A DNA stretch of 64,000 nucleotides from Sphingomonas taxi (GCF_000764535.1 NZ_CP009571.1:3534001-3598000), one strand, 5' to 3'. Counted from the stretch's first letter, positions 46,773 to 57,490 are shown. Made by a program: numbers and translations. Notes: generated by a model from the letters alone, not told the origin.

Positions 46773-48038
46773 ATGACAGCCTTCCCCCGCGCCAGCACCA
46801 CCGAGGCGGCACCGCCCGCGCTGGTCCGGATGCGGCGTATCGCCGTCGGCCTTCTCGTCGCGATGGCGGCGCTGTTCCTCGTCAGCCGCCAGCTCGCCCC
46901 GACGCACCCCGGCTGGGGGTTCGCGCAGGCGTTCGGCGAGGCGGCGATGGTCGGCGGGCTCGCCGACTGGTTCGCCGTCACCGCCTTGTTCCGCCACCCG
47001 CTCGGCCTGCCGATCCCGCACACCGCGATCATCCCGCGCAACAAGGACCGGATCGGCGACACGCTCGCCGCATTCCTGCGCACCAATTTCCTCCAGCCCG
47101 CGGTGATCGGCCGGCGCATGCGCCGCGTCGACGTCGCCACCGCAATCGCGCGCTGGCTCACCGATCCGCCCGAGGGGGCAGGGGGCCGTTTCCGCCAGGG
47201 CGCGTCGAAGCTCGTCGCGCAGGTGCTCGAAGGCCTCGATCCGCAGCGGCTCGGCGGCATGGTCAAGGCCGGCATCGCCGCCCGGCTGCGCGAGACGGAG
47301 GTCGCGCCGATCCTCGGCCGGGTGATGCAGGCCGCGCTCGCCGAACAGCGCCACGCGCCGCTGCTCGACGGCGCGATCCGCTGGGGAGCGAAGGCGCTCG
47401 CCGCCAACGAGCATCTCATCCGCCAGATGGTCCACGACCGCGCCGGATCGATCCTGCGCTGGACCGGGCTCGACGAGAGGGTGGCGGACAAGCTCATCGC
47501 CGGGCTCGACAAACTGGTCGCCGACATGGCCGACGATCCGCAGCATCCGCTGCGCCTCAAGGCGGAGGAGGGGCTCGACCGACTCGCCTGGGACCTGCAA
47601 TTCGATCCCGCCACCCGCGCCCGCGTCGAGGCGATGAAGGTCGAACTGATCGCCAATCCGGCGATGCAGCGCTGGCTCGACGGGCTCTGGGAGTCGGCAC
47701 GCGCGGGCCTGCTTCGCATCGCGCGCGATCCCGAGGGGGCGATGCAGGGCCAGCTCGGCGACATGCTGCGCCAGCTCGGCCAGACGCTGACGCAGGACCC
47801 GCGGCTGTCGCATACGATCAACCGCTTCGTCCGCCGCGCCGTGGTCGGCATCGCCGCGGATTATGGCGACGGCATCGTCCGTTTGGTCTCGGAGACGGTG
47901 CGCGGCTGGGATGCCGATACGATCACCAGCCGGCTGGAGAATGCGGTCGGTCGCGACCTGCAATATATCCGCATCAACGGCACGCTGGTCGGCGGTCTGG
48001 TCGGCCTCGCCATCCATGCCGTCGACGTGCTGTTGTGA
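46773..48038 (+). CDS. DUF445 domain-containing membrane protein
   Basis: 421 residues. N-terminal helix (about 25-42), then the DUF445 signature WGFAQAFGEAAMVGGLADWF with AVTALFRHPLGLPIPHTAII and PRNKDRIGDTLAAFLRTNFL. A long charged middle follows and a second hydrophobic helix at the C terminus (IRINGTLVGGLVGLAIHAVD). Function unknown; it lies upstream of the Mla operon but 82 bp away. Confidence 0.9.
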   Translation: MTAFPRASTTEAAPPALVRMRRIAVGLLVAMAALFLVSRQLAPTHPGWGFAQAFGEAAMVGGLADWFAVTALFRHPLGLPIPHTAIIPRNKDRIGDTLAAFLRTNFLQPAVIGRRMRRVDVATAIARWLTDPPEGAGGRFRQGASKLVAQVLEGLDPQRLGGMVKAGIAARLRETEVAPILGRVMQAALAEQRHAPLLDGAIRWGAKALAANEHLIRQMVHDRAGSILRWTGLDERVADKLIAGLDKLVADMADDPQHPLRLKAEEGLDRLAWDLQFDPATRARVEAMKVELIANPAMQRWLDGLWESARAGLLRIARDPEGAMQGQLGDMLRQLGQTLTQDPRLSHTINRFVRRAVVGIAADYGDGIVRLVSETVRGWDADTITSRLENAVGRDLQYIRINGTLVGGLVGLAIHAVDVLL

Positions 48039-48120
48039 ACCCGCGCTGTCCGGTCAACCCAACCGTCCCGTATGATAAACGCCTTGCCGTGGATCGGAAC
48101 TTGCCGCACAAGCGCAAGCG

Positions 48121-49221
48121 ATGAGCGCCACAGCCGAATTCGAGCAGGACAGCGGCGGAACCCTTCGCTTTTCCGGTGATCTGCTGTTGCGGACGCTCGG
48201 CACGCTGCCCGACCGGCTCGACGCGATCAGCGGCCCGGTCGAGCGGATCGATCTCAGCGGCATCGGCCGGATCGACACCGTCGGCGCCTGGGTCGTCCAT
48301 CGCCTCGCGACCCGCCACGAGGCGGCGATCGAGGGGCTCGACGAGGACGGCCGCTATCTGCTCGATTCGGTGGTCGCCGCCGACCGGCCGGTGGCGCTGG
48401 CCCCGCACGCGCGCAACGCCTTCAGCAAGATGCTCGGCGAGATCGGCGATGCGGTCATCATCACGCTGCGTACGCTGTACGGCCTGCTCGGCTTCATGGG
48501 CGCGACGACGATCGCCTTCGTCAACGTCGTGCGTCATCCCAGCCGTTTCCGCTTCAACGCCACGGTGCACCGGTTCGAGGTGGTCGGCGTCCAGGCGCTC
48601 GCCATCGTCGGTCTGATGAGCTTCCTGATCGGCATCGTCATCGCCCAGCAGGGCGCGGTCCAGCTCCGCCAATTTGGGGCAGAAGTATTTACCATTAATC
48701 TGGTCGGCCGGCTCACTTTGCGTGAACTTGGTGTACTTATGACCGCGATCATGGTCGCCGGCCGCTCCGGCTCGGCCTTCGCCGCGCAGCTCGGCACGAT
48801 GAAGCTGACCGAGGAGATCGACGCGATGCGCACCATCGGCGTCTCGCCGATGGAGGCGCTGGTGCTGCCGCGGACGATCGCGGCGGTGCTGCTGATGCCG
48901 CTGCTCGGCTTCTATTCCTCGCTGATCGCGATCATCGGCGGCGGCCTGCTCGCTTGGGTGTCGCTCGACATCCCGCCGGTCACCTTCATCCAGCGCATCC
49001 GCGAGGTCGTGCCGATCACCGACCTCTACATCGGTCTCATCAAGGCGCCGGTGTTCGGTGCGATCATCGCCATCGCCGGTTGTTTCCAGGGCATGCTGGT
49101 CGAATCGGACGCCGAACAGGTCGGCCTGCGCACCACCTCGGCGGTGGTGCAGGCGATCTTCCTCGTCATCGTGCTCGACGCCTTCTTCGCGGTGTTTTTC
49201 ACCTGGGTGGGGTGGAACTGA
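48121..49221 (+). CDS. mlaE: MlaE-type lipid ABC transporter permease with N-terminal STAS domain
   Basis: 366 residues. Residues about 1-95 look like a STAS domain (VERIDLSGIGRIDTVGAWVV), covering the role of the separate MlaB. The MlaE permease body follows with VEVVGVQALAIVGL-type segment, INLVGRLTLRELGVLMTAIM and GRSGSAFAAQLGTMKLTEEI. Part of an inner-membrane system moving phospholipids between membranes. The stop overlaps the mlaF start by one base (TGATG). Confidence 0.93.
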   Translation: MSATAEFEQDSGGTLRFSGDLLLRTLGTLPDRLDAISGPVERIDLSGIGRIDTVGAWVVHRLATRHEAAIEGLDEDGRYLLDSVVAADRPVALAPHARNAFSKMLGEIGDAVIITLRTLYGLLGFMGATTIAFVNVVRHPSRFRFNATVHRFEVVGVQALAIVGLMSFLIGIVIAQQGAVQLRQFGAEVFTINLVGRLTLRELGVLMTAIMVAGRSGSAFAAQLGTMKLTEEIDAMRTIGVSPMEALVLPRTIAAVLLMPLLGFYSSLIAIIGGGLLAWVSLDIPPVTFIQRIREVVPITDLYIGLIKAPVFGAIIAIAGCFQGMLVESDAEQVGLRTTSAVVQAIFLVIVLDAFFAVFFTWVGWN

Positions 49222-50126
49222 TGGCGCAGCGCGAGCCGCAGGACGACGCACCGATCATCCAGGTGCGCGGCCTCAAGAACGCCTTCGGCGACGCGGTCGT
49301 CCACGACAATCTCGACCTCGACGTGCGTCGCGGCGAGATCCTCGGCGTGGTCGGCGGCTCGGGCACCGGCAAGTCGGTGCTGATGCGCTCGATCATCGGG
49401 CTGCAGACGCCGGTCGAGGGCGACATCACCGTCTTCGGCGAACCGACGATCGGCCGCGAGGAGACCGAGGCGACCGACATCCGCAAGCGCTGGGGCGTGC
49501 TGTTCCAGGGCGGCGCATTGTTCTCGACGCTGACCGTCGCCGAGAACGTGCAGGTGCCGCTGCGCGAGTTCTACGGCGACCTCAACCCCGCGCTGATGGC
49601 GGAGATCGCCGCCTACAAGGTGGTGATGACCGGCCTGTCGCCCGACGCCGGCCCCAAATACCCCGCCGAACTGTCGGGCGGCATGAAGAAGCGTGCCGGC
49701 CTCGCCCGCGCGCTCGCGCTCGATCCCGAATTGCTGTTCCTCGACGAGCCGACCGCGGGGCTCGACCCGATCGGCGCGGCGGCGTTCGACGGCCTCACCA
49801 AATCGTTGCAGAAGACGCTGGGGCTCACCGTCTTCCTGATCACCCATGATCTCGACACGCTCTATGCGATCTGCGACCGCGTCGCGGTGCTCGCCGACAA
49901 GAAGGTGATCGCGGTCGGCACGATCGACGAACTGCTCGCGCTCGACCATCCGTGGATCGAGGAATATTTCAAGGGTCCGCGCGGCCGCGCCGCGATCGCG
50001 ACCCAGGAAGCGCATGCCGACGCGTCACAGCATCCGACCGAAGTGAAGACGCAGCAGATCGCGGCAAGTCCGGCCGCCGCCACCGAACCGGCCGAACCGG
50101 CCCGACCCCCTGTAGGGACCGACTGA
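49221..50126 (+). CDS. mlaF: MlaF-type ABC transporter ATPase
   Basis: 301 residues: Walker A VGGSGTGKSVLM, Q-loop WGVLFQGGALFSTLTV, signature YPAELSGGMKKRAGLARALA and Walker B LLFLDEPTAGLD, followed by ITHDLDTLYAICDR. The C-terminal extension (about 265-301) is Ala/Pro/Glu-rich and unstructured-looking. It powers MlaE. Start TGATG with mlaE and stop TGATG with mlaD. Confidence 0.94.
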   Translation: MAQREPQDDAPIIQVRGLKNAFGDAVVHDNLDLDVRRGEILGVVGGSGTGKSVLMRSIIGLQTPVEGDITVFGEPTIGREETEATDIRKRWGVLFQGGALFSTLTVAENVQVPLREFYGDLNPALMAEIAAYKVVMTGLSPDAGPKYPAELSGGMKKRAGLARALALDPELLFLDEPTAGLDPIGAAAFDGLTKSLQKTLGLTVFLITHDLDTLYAICDRVAVLADKKVIAVGTIDELLALDHPWIEEYFKGPRGRAAIATQEAHADASQHPTEVKTQQIAASPAAATEPAEPARPPVGTD

Positions 50127-51088
50127 TGGAAACCCGTTCCAACCATGTGATCGTCGGCGCGGTGGTGCTGATCCTGCTCGCCGCGCTCGCGATCTTCACG
50201 ATCTGGATCGCCCGGCTCGGCGGTGCCACCGAGCGCGAATACGACATCTTCTTCAAACAGTCGGTCGACGGTCTGGCGAAGGGATCGACGGTCACCTATT
50301 CCGGCGTTCCCACCGGCCAGGTCAAGACGATCGCGCTGTGGAAGCCCGATCCGCAGTTCGTCCGCGTCCGCGTCACCGTCAACGAGGAGACGCCGATCCT
50401 GCTCGGCACCACCGCGACGATCCAGGGCAGCTTCACCGGCACCAGTACCGTCGCGCTCGACGGCGCCCGCAAGGGCGCGCCACCGATCGTCTGCCCCGAG
50501 CGTGCCGATGCGACGCAATGCCCCTATGGCGTGCCGGTCATCCCGACCAAGCAGGGCGGCATCGGCGCGATTCTCAATTCGGCGCCGCAGCTGCTCGAGC
50601 GGCTGTCGACGCTGACCGAGCGGCTGACCGGGCTGCTGACTGACCGCAACCAGGCGTCGATCGCCGGCATCCTCGAGAATACGAACCGTCTGTCGGGCGC
50701 GCTCGCCGATCGCGGGCCGGAGATCGCGGCGACGCTGGCGCAGACGCGCATCGCGATCCAGCAGGCGGGCGACGCCTCGCAGCAGATCGGCAAGCTCGCC
50801 GAGACGACCAACGGCCTGCTCGCCGAGGACGTCAAGCCGACGATGCAGAACCTCAACAAGGCGATCGCCTCGGCGCAGCAGAGCGCCGAGACGCTCAACT
50901 CGGCGATCCAGGACGCGCGGCCGGGCCTCCAGACCTTCTCCAAGCAGACGATACCGGAGGCGAACCGGCTGGTCCGCGACCTGCGCGTCACCGCGACGGC
51001 GCTGTCGTCGATCGCCGACAAGGTCGATCAGGGCGGCGCCAGTTCGCTGATCGGCCAGCAGAAGCTCCCCGATTACAAGGGCAAGTGA
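50126..51088 (+). CDS. mlaD: MlaD-type lipid-binding substrate protein (MCE domain)
   Basis: 320 residues. N-terminal anchor helix (about 8-28: VIVGAVVLILLAALAIFTIW), then an MCE domain (YDIFFKQSVDGLAKGSTVTY, SGVPTGQVKTIALW). An extended helical C-terminal half rich in Gln, Leu and Thr (about 155-300) may form a tunnel-like coiled coil. Periplasmic lipid shuttle of the Mla system. Confidence 0.93.
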   Translation: METRSNHVIVGAVVLILLAALAIFTIWIARLGGATEREYDIFFKQSVDGLAKGSTVTYSGVPTGQVKTIALWKPDPQFVRVRVTVNEETPILLGTTATIQGSFTGTSTVALDGARKGAPPIVCPERADATQCPYGVPVIPTKQGGIGAILNSAPQLLERLSTLTERLTGLLTDRNQASIAGILENTNRLSGALADRGPEIAATLAQTRIAIQQAGDASQQIGKLAETTNGLLAEDVKPTMQNLNKAIASAQQSAETLNSAIQDARPGLQTFSKQTIPEANRLVRDLRVTATALSSIADKVDQGGASSLIGQQKLPDYKGK

Positions 51089-51092
51089 GATC

Positions 51093-51680
51093 ATGAAGAC
51101 CAAGCTTCTCCTCCTCGCCGCGGCGCTGCCGCTCGCCGGCTGCATCAGCTTCGGCGCCAAGCCGCCGCCCTCGCTGCTGACGCTCGACGCGACCTCGGCG
51201 CCCGCGGTCGGTGCCGACCAGAATTCGGCGAAGACGCGCTCGATCACCATCCAGGTACCGTCGACGCCGACCGCGATCGCCGGCGGACGGGTGCCGGTGC
51301 AGGCGACGCCGACGACGATCGCCTACGTCAAGGACGCGTTATGGGCCGAGCCGCCGGCACGGCTGTTCGCGCGGCTGCTGTCCGATACGGTGTCGGCGCG
51401 CAGCAACATGGTGGTGCTCTCGACCGTCCAGTCGATCGCCGACCCGAGCGCGACGCTCGCCGGTGAATTGCGCCGCTTCGGCCTCGACGCGACGACGCGC
51501 GAGGCGGTGGTGACCTATGATGCGTCGCTGACCCGTGCCGGCAAGGAGACGGTCGAGAAGCGCCGGTTCGAGGCACGCGTCCCGGTGACCGCGATCGACG
51601 CGGCGAGCGCCGGCCCGGCGATCAGCCAGGCGGCCAACCAGGTCGCGGTCGAGGTCGCCGCCTGGGTCGCCGCGAGCTGA
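51093..51680 (+). CDS. ABC-type transport auxiliary lipoprotein
   Basis: 195 residues with a lipobox LPLAGC (cysteine near residue 17). The domain pattern (PPSLLTLDATSAPAVGADQN, IQVPSTPTAIAGGRVPVQAT, LWAEPPARLFARLLSDTVSA) fits the auxiliary lipoprotein family that accompanies MlaE/MCE transporters (PqiC-like). Outer-membrane anchored. Starts 4 bases after mlaD, so part of the same operon. Confidence 0.86.
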   Translation: MKTKLLLLAAALPLAGCISFGAKPPPSLLTLDATSAPAVGADQNSAKTRSITIQVPSTPTAIAGGRVPVQATPTTIAYVKDALWAEPPARLFARLLSDTVSARSNMVVLSTVQSIADPSATLAGELRRFGLDATTREAVVTYDASLTRAGKETVEKRRFEARVPVTAIDAASAGPAISQAANQVAVEVAAWVAAS

Positions 51681-51684
51681 TCGG

Positions 51685-52572
51685 CTAGCGCGGCGTGCGC
51701 CGGACCGTCGGCAGCACGTCGCACACCGCCGCGCCGCCCAGCCCGACCGTCGGCGCGTCGGGGGTCTCGCGCTTGGCCACCGCGGCGGCGAACCGTGGAT
51801 TGTCGGCGCTGCGATACTGGAAATGCGGCCGGTCGCCCGCGGGCATGTCGCTGGCCAATCGCACCGAGACGATCGGCAGCCGCTCCGCCGCGCTCGCATA
51901 GACGCCCATCGCCGCATCGCTGCGCGGCAGGCCCGACAGATACCCCATCCCCTCGACGATCCGCCCGACGACGGTATAGTTGCGATCGAGCCGCCGCGCC
52001 GACTGGCCGATCGGCGTGAACAGTTCGGCGCCCGAGCCGGTGCTCGGCAAGGCGTCGCGCGCGACGCCGACCATGCCGTAGCAATGCGTCAGCCACGCCT
52101 GCCGCCCGTTGGTCGCGACCGGCCAGCCGTCCGCGGTGATGCCGCTCGCGGTCGAATAGCTGTCCGCCTTCGTCATCCGTACCGCGGGCCGGAAGGCGGC
52201 GATCTCGAACTCGGCGGCGGGATGATCGGTGATGCCGGCGGGCAGCGGCTTCTTCTCGGTGGCGTCGCCCCATTGCGCCACCCAATTCTCCTGCACCCGA
52301 TAGACGCTGGCATCGTCCCACCAGCGCGCCCGGGCGAGCGTGCGGATGTTGGCGACGTGCGCGGGGGCGAAGCCCGGCGCGAGCCGGATGACGACCTGCT
52401 TGCCGGTGGCGAGCGTCATCACCAGCAATTCGTCGTCGGGCACCGCGTGCCAGTCGGCCTCGACCGGGTTGGCGGGGGAGGCGGCGGGGGCGGCCTGGGG
52501 CGGCGGCGCGGCGGCGAGAAGGAGCAGGCTCAGCATGGCCGCGAGACTGGCCCAGGCGCGCCGATCACGCAA
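51685..52572 (-). CDS. Exported cyclophilin-type peptidylprolyl isomerase
   Basis: 295 residues from TTG 52572 with a good signal peptide (RDRRAWASLAAMLSLLLLAA); ATG 52536 would shorten its basic N region. The cyclophilin core is divergent (SVYRVQENWVAQWGD in place of FHRV-QGG; CYGMVGVARDALPSTGSGAE; NYTVVGRIVEGMGYLS), so isomerase activity is less certain than for the enzyme at 17 kb. It converges on the Mla lipoprotein gene with four bases between stops. Confidence 0.82.
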   Translation of the reverse strand: MRDRRAWASLAAMLSLLLLAAAPPPQAAPAASPANPVEADWHAVPDDELLVMTLATGKQVVIRLAPGFAPAHVANIRTLARARWWDDASVYRVQENWVAQWGDATEKKPLPAGITDHPAAEFEIAAFRPAVRMTKADSYSTASGITADGWPVATNGRQAWLTHCYGMVGVARDALPSTGSGAELFTPIGQSARRLDRNYTVVGRIVEGMGYLSGLPRSDAAMGVYASAAERLPIVSVRLASDMPAGDRPHFQYRSADNPRFAAAVAKRETPDAPTVGLGGAAVCDVLPTVRRTPR

Positions 52573-52623
52573 TCACTTGCAGCCCGGATGCGGACCGGCT
52601 ACGCGCGCCTTTCCAGGACATGC

Positions 52624-52714
52624 GGAGCGGTGGCCGAGTGGTCGAAGGCGCTCGCCTGGAAAGTGAGTATACGTCAAAAGCGTATCGAGGGTTCGAATCC
52701 CTCCCGCTCCGCCA
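52624..52714 (+). tRNA. tRNA-Ser(GGA)
   Basis: Acceptor stem GGAGCGG (52624-52630) pairs with CCGCTCC (52704-52710), followed by G and encoded CCA. The anticodon loop CTGGAAA gives GGA. Long variable arm TATACGTCAAAAGCGTA, typical of tRNA-Ser, and T arm GAGGGTTCGAATCCCTC. Confidence 0.97.
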
Positions 52715-53001
52715 CTTCAGTACCTGACCGGGCACGCCGATCGGCACAGATTTCTCCCCCTGCGCCGTTACGAGCGTCCTGAGTAGGTCGCTTTGCTCCC
52801 ATGATGCCGGCCTCGTCGTCGCTGACCTTGATGCGCTAGGCGAGCGCGCGCCGATGATCGAAAGGCTCGCCGAGCGGTTCGGAATGTCCAATCTTCTTGC
52901 GATGAGCGGCAAGTTCAGGTCCACGCCTGCGATCAGCCCCGCAGGCGTCAGCCAATCAAGATCGTTCTTCCTAGACGCATCGATCGATCAGGCCGTCGCC
53001 A
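52715..53001. other. Gene-free stretch after tRNA-Ser
   Basis: 287 bp between the tRNA and the carbohydrate locus without a credible gene. Minus-strand frames show short protein-like runs (for example RIKVSDDEAGIMGAK) broken by stops, as in a decayed gene. No direct copy of the tRNA 3' end was noticed within the gap. Confidence 0.4.
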
Positions 53002-56001
53002 TCAAAGCGGCATGGCGTAGAGCGCGTGATGGGTCAGGATGAACAGCGTGCGTTTGTCCTTCCCCCCGATCAATAGCTGCAATGGCCGCTCGGGGGTGTC
53101 GATCCGGCGCTCGAGCTTTCCGTCCGCGCCGTAGACGAACACCTGCCCGTTGGCGACGTAGAGGGTCCCGGCGTCATCGCGCGCGACGCTTTCGCCGCCA
53201 CGGTCTGCTACCACCTTCAGGTCGGTCAATTGTCCGCCGATGCCGACCAGTCCGCTGTACGTCCGGTTTTCCGATGCATTCGTCAGGACCACGCGCTCAC
53301 CCTGTTTCGCGGCCACCAATCCATAAGCGTCGAGCGAGTCCGACCAGCGCCAGCCGAGAGTGTCCGCCGTGCTCTGGTTCCAGACGCGAAACGCCGGCAG
53401 CACCAGCGACCCGTCGGGCGAGACATATTCCTGCGGCTTGGCCTCGGCCATCTTGTCCACGAAGAATGCGGACAGGGGCGGGAAGGCATAGGTCTTGGGA
53501 TCGAGCCGATCGGCGAACTCGCCATTGGCATAGACGTTGACCGGCAACAGCGTCGCCGCGTCGCCGTTTCTGCGCGCCGGGGTGGCGGGGATCGTGCGGA
53601 TCTGCTCGGGATGCGCGGGATCGATGCTGTACACGCTGGCGTCCGTCCCCGCCGACGAGAGCACCATCAGGTCGCCGGAGCGGGCGACCGCCAGATTCAC
53701 CGGGTCGAGCGGCGTATCCGTCAGCAGCGACAATCCCTCCTCCTGCGACCAGCCATGGATGCGGTGTTGAAAGCGGTCGATGAAGTAGAGCTTGCCGCTG
53801 GCATCGACCGCGCCGCCGGCGACCGAATAGAAGCCGTCCGCCAGTTTCCGGATGCCCGGCGTCACCACGACGCCGGACTCAGTGGCCGCGGCTGCCGCGG
53901 TGGCGGGGACGTCCAATCTGGCGAACTCGCGCTCGCGCACCTCCTGCCGGCGCGTGTAATCCTTGATCGCATTCTCGAACGGATATTTGCTGGCGCGCGA
54001 GAAGGTGCCGCAACCCTTTGCGTCGCAATGCGCGAAGCTGTTGTCCGCGTTAACGTGGACGTTGCGGAACCGGATGTCGCCCGAATCGAACAGCCGCACC
54101 GCCGTGTCCATCGGCTTGGCCGACCGCGTCACCCGATAGCTGTGGTAATTGGCGAACAGGATGTTGCGCGAATGGTGGAACTCGGTCGACACCGCATTGA
54201 CCCCGTCGGTGACCTCCTGCTCGGTCTGCGGCCCCAGGAATTGCCAATTCTCGACGTTGCGCAGCACGATCTCGTTCTTGAGGTGATGCTCCGCCGACAG
54301 CTCGTAGACATAGCCCGGCGTCTTGGTGTCGGACACCATGAAGCCGCTTGACGCGAGTCCGTTGGGGGTCCAGATCGCGGCGAAGGTGCCGCCGCCGCCA
54401 TCGGTCACCCAGATGCTGGCATGTTGCGAATCCATCCGTGCGCCGGGTTCGTTGACGCCGGTCGGCTTGCCGCCCGCCAGGACGACCGGGCCGTGGATGC
54501 GGACGTCGTTGACCAGCGATGCCTCGCCGGCCTTCCAGATCAGCGCCGTCGCACGCGGGTTGATCGCCCCCGCCCACAGGCCGAGCCCCGAGACGATCGC
54601 ATTGCCGCCGCGGGCGCTCTCCACCATCGCCTTGGCGGCGCCCGTACCCGCATAGCCTTCCGTCCGGTTCGCCAGCGTGATCTGGGTCAGATCGGGATGC
54701 AGCGCGATGACCACGCTGTCCGGCCGCAGCTTCAGCGTATCGGTGATCCGGTAGCGGCCGATCGGCAGGTAGACGACGCGATGCGCGGTGATCGCGCGCT
54801 GGAGCGCGGCGGTATCGTCGGTGCTGTCGTCGCCCCGCGCGCCGGCGTCGCGCACGTTGGCCCATTCGCGCACCGGCGGCAGCGCGCGGATCGCCGGCGC
54901 GCGCCGCGTCGGCACCCGGGGCAGCGGGCTCATGCTGAGGTCGGTCGCATAGTCGCCGACGGCACCGAGGCCGGGTAGTTTCAGCCCGTAGGAGAAGTCC
55001 TTGACCAGCCAGCGGCTGCCCTGGCCTGCCAGCGTCCTGCCGCTGTCGCGAAACAGCGCGAACGTCGGCGTGTTGATGCCGATCGCATGGTCGAAGCCGA
55101 TCTGGGTGAAGACGCTTTTCTCTTCGGAGATCAGCACGGCGGCGCGCGACACGTTCTCGAAGCGGACGTCCTTGCCCCACAGGGAATCCGAATAGCCGCG
55201 ATCGATCTCGATGCCGACCGGCGTGTTGCGGATCGAGACGTTGACCAGCGTCAGGCCTAGTTCGTGTTCGCGGATCGCGGCGTCGCGCTGCCCCTCGAAT
55301 TCGGAATCGATGAGCGTGAACGGCCAGGCGGGCGACGTCTTTTCGCTGATGATGCCGTAGCGACCGCCGTAGAAGCGCAGGTCCTCGCATTCGTTGCCGG
55401 CCTGGTAGATGCCGGCGAGGCCGGATCCGAGCTGGAAGTCGGCGTGCCGCACGAAGGCATGTTGCGCCACGCGGAAGCGGATGGCGACGGCGCCGGCATT
55501 GCCTTGGCCGAGCGCGAAGTCGACGTTCGAGAGGGCGGAATAGAAGGTCGTCTGGGTCGCATCGAACACGGCGGGGTCGAACGGGCGGGTGGTGGGCGGC
55601 GGGATCGGTGGCTTGCCCGACCGGTATTGATCGTCGCCGGTGAAGCTCACCACCGCGGCGATACCGTCCGCAAAGCCCGGCGTGTTGTCGCCGAGCACGA
55701 TCACCGGGCGCGTCTTGCCGATGCCGAACACCCGGACCGCGGAACGGATCAGGATGGTGCGACCGACCCGATAGCGTCCCGACGGCAGGAAGACGATGCC
55801 GCCCTTGGCGCCGCCGGTCCTCGCCGCGGCATCGATCGCCTGCTGGATCGCCGCGGCATCGTCGGCGACGCCATCGCCGACGCCGTTCACCGTGATCGCC
55901 CGTGGCTCGTCCGGACGGGTGACGTACACCGACGAGGACGCCCCATATGCGGGACCGGCGATGCTCGCCAGGGCGACGCCCAGCATCACGAAGGCTTTCA
56001 A
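53002..56001 (-). CDS. Exported GH55-like double beta-helix protein with C-terminal beta-propeller
   Basis: 999 residues with a signal peptide (MKAFVMLGVALASIAGPAYG). Two right-handed beta-helix (Pectate_lyase_3/GH55-like) modules start at GDGVADDAAAIQQAIDAAAR and GDDSTDDTAALQRAITAHRV, each followed by LPSGRYRV or LPIGRYRI. From about residue 700 the repeats (FYSVAGGAVDASGKLYFIDR, QHRIHGWSQ) look like an SMP-30/NHL beta-propeller. Likely a secreted or periplasmic polysaccharide lyase or glucanase; substrate unproven. It follows the esterase by 115 bp on the same strand. Confidence 0.82.
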   Translation of the reverse strand: MKAFVMLGVALASIAGPAYGASSSVYVTRPDEPRAITVNGVGDGVADDAAAIQQAIDAAARTGGAKGGIVFLPSGRYRVGRTILIRSAVRVFGIGKTRPVIVLGDNTPGFADGIAAVVSFTGDDQYRSGKPPIPPPTTRPFDPAVFDATQTTFYSALSNVDFALGQGNAGAVAIRFRVAQHAFVRHADFQLGSGLAGIYQAGNECEDLRFYGGRYGIISEKTSPAWPFTLIDSEFEGQRDAAIREHELGLTLVNVSIRNTPVGIEIDRGYSDSLWGKDVRFENVSRAAVLISEEKSVFTQIGFDHAIGINTPTFALFRDSGRTLAGQGSRWLVKDFSYGLKLPGLGAVGDYATDLSMSPLPRVPTRRAPAIRALPPVREWANVRDAGARGDDSTDDTAALQRAITAHRVVYLPIGRYRITDTLKLRPDSVVIALHPDLTQITLANRTEGYAGTGAAKAMVESARGGNAIVSGLGLWAGAINPRATALIWKAGEASLVNDVRIHGPVVLAGGKPTGVNEPGARMDSQHASIWVTDGGGGTFAAIWTPNGLASSGFMVSDTKTPGYVYELSAEHHLKNEIVLRNVENWQFLGPQTEQEVTDGVNAVSTEFHHSRNILFANYHSYRVTRSAKPMDTAVRLFDSGDIRFRNVHVNADNSFAHCDAKGCGTFSRASKYPFENAIKDYTRRQEVREREFARLDVPATAAAAATESGVVVTPGIRKLADGFYSVAGGAVDASGKLYFIDRFQHRIHGWSQEEGLSLLTDTPLDPVNLAVARSGDLMVLSSAGTDASVYSIDPAHPEQIRTIPATPARRNGDAATLLPVNVYANGEFADRLDPKTYAFPPLSAFFVDKMAEAKPQEYVSPDGSLVLPAFRVWNQSTADTLGWRWSDSLDAYGLVAAKQGERVVLTNASENRTYSGLVGIGGQLTDLKVVADRGGESVARDDAGTLYVANGQVFVYGADGKLERRIDTPERPLQLLIGGKDKRTLFILTHHALYAMPL

Positions 56002-56116
56002 CTCATGCTCTCCCGGGACCGATCCGTTCGCGGACTGGGTTATGCCGCGCGGCGGGGGCGCGCAATCCGTCGTAAGGTCGTAGATTCATTGGTATTTTCG
56101 GAAGGTCGGATCGGCT

Positions 56117-57322
<1,206 letters not shown>

Positions 57323-57448
57323 CTAATATCGCCTTGTTGTCAATGACCTATGCGTCGCTTGCCGACCCTCCGTCCGATCGTCATCAGGCCGGGCAATCAT
57401 TTGTAATGTGGGAGTATTGACAGCCGGCCCAAATCCCACGACACGTGA

Positions 57449-57462
57449 TGGTAACGTTACCA
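57449..57462. promoter_or_regulatory. LacI-type operator between esterase and TonB receptor
   Basis: TGGTAACGTTACCA, a perfect 14-bp palindrome with the central CG usual for LacI operators. It lies 28 bp before the receptor ATG and 160 bp before the divergent esterase start. A near copy (TGGTAACGTTATCG) is at 62807. Confidence 0.8.
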
Positions 57463-57490
57463 GATACATCTGGACAGGAAGGGAGAGGCC

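Noticed and set aside
52565..52924. Small minus-strand protein containing GRDSNPRYAFDVYSLSRR
   Set aside because: This is the familiar false translation of the reverse strand of tRNA-Ser.
52715..53001. Integrase or transposase remnant next to the tRNA
   Set aside because: Short protein-like runs exist but none long or distinctive enough to name a family.
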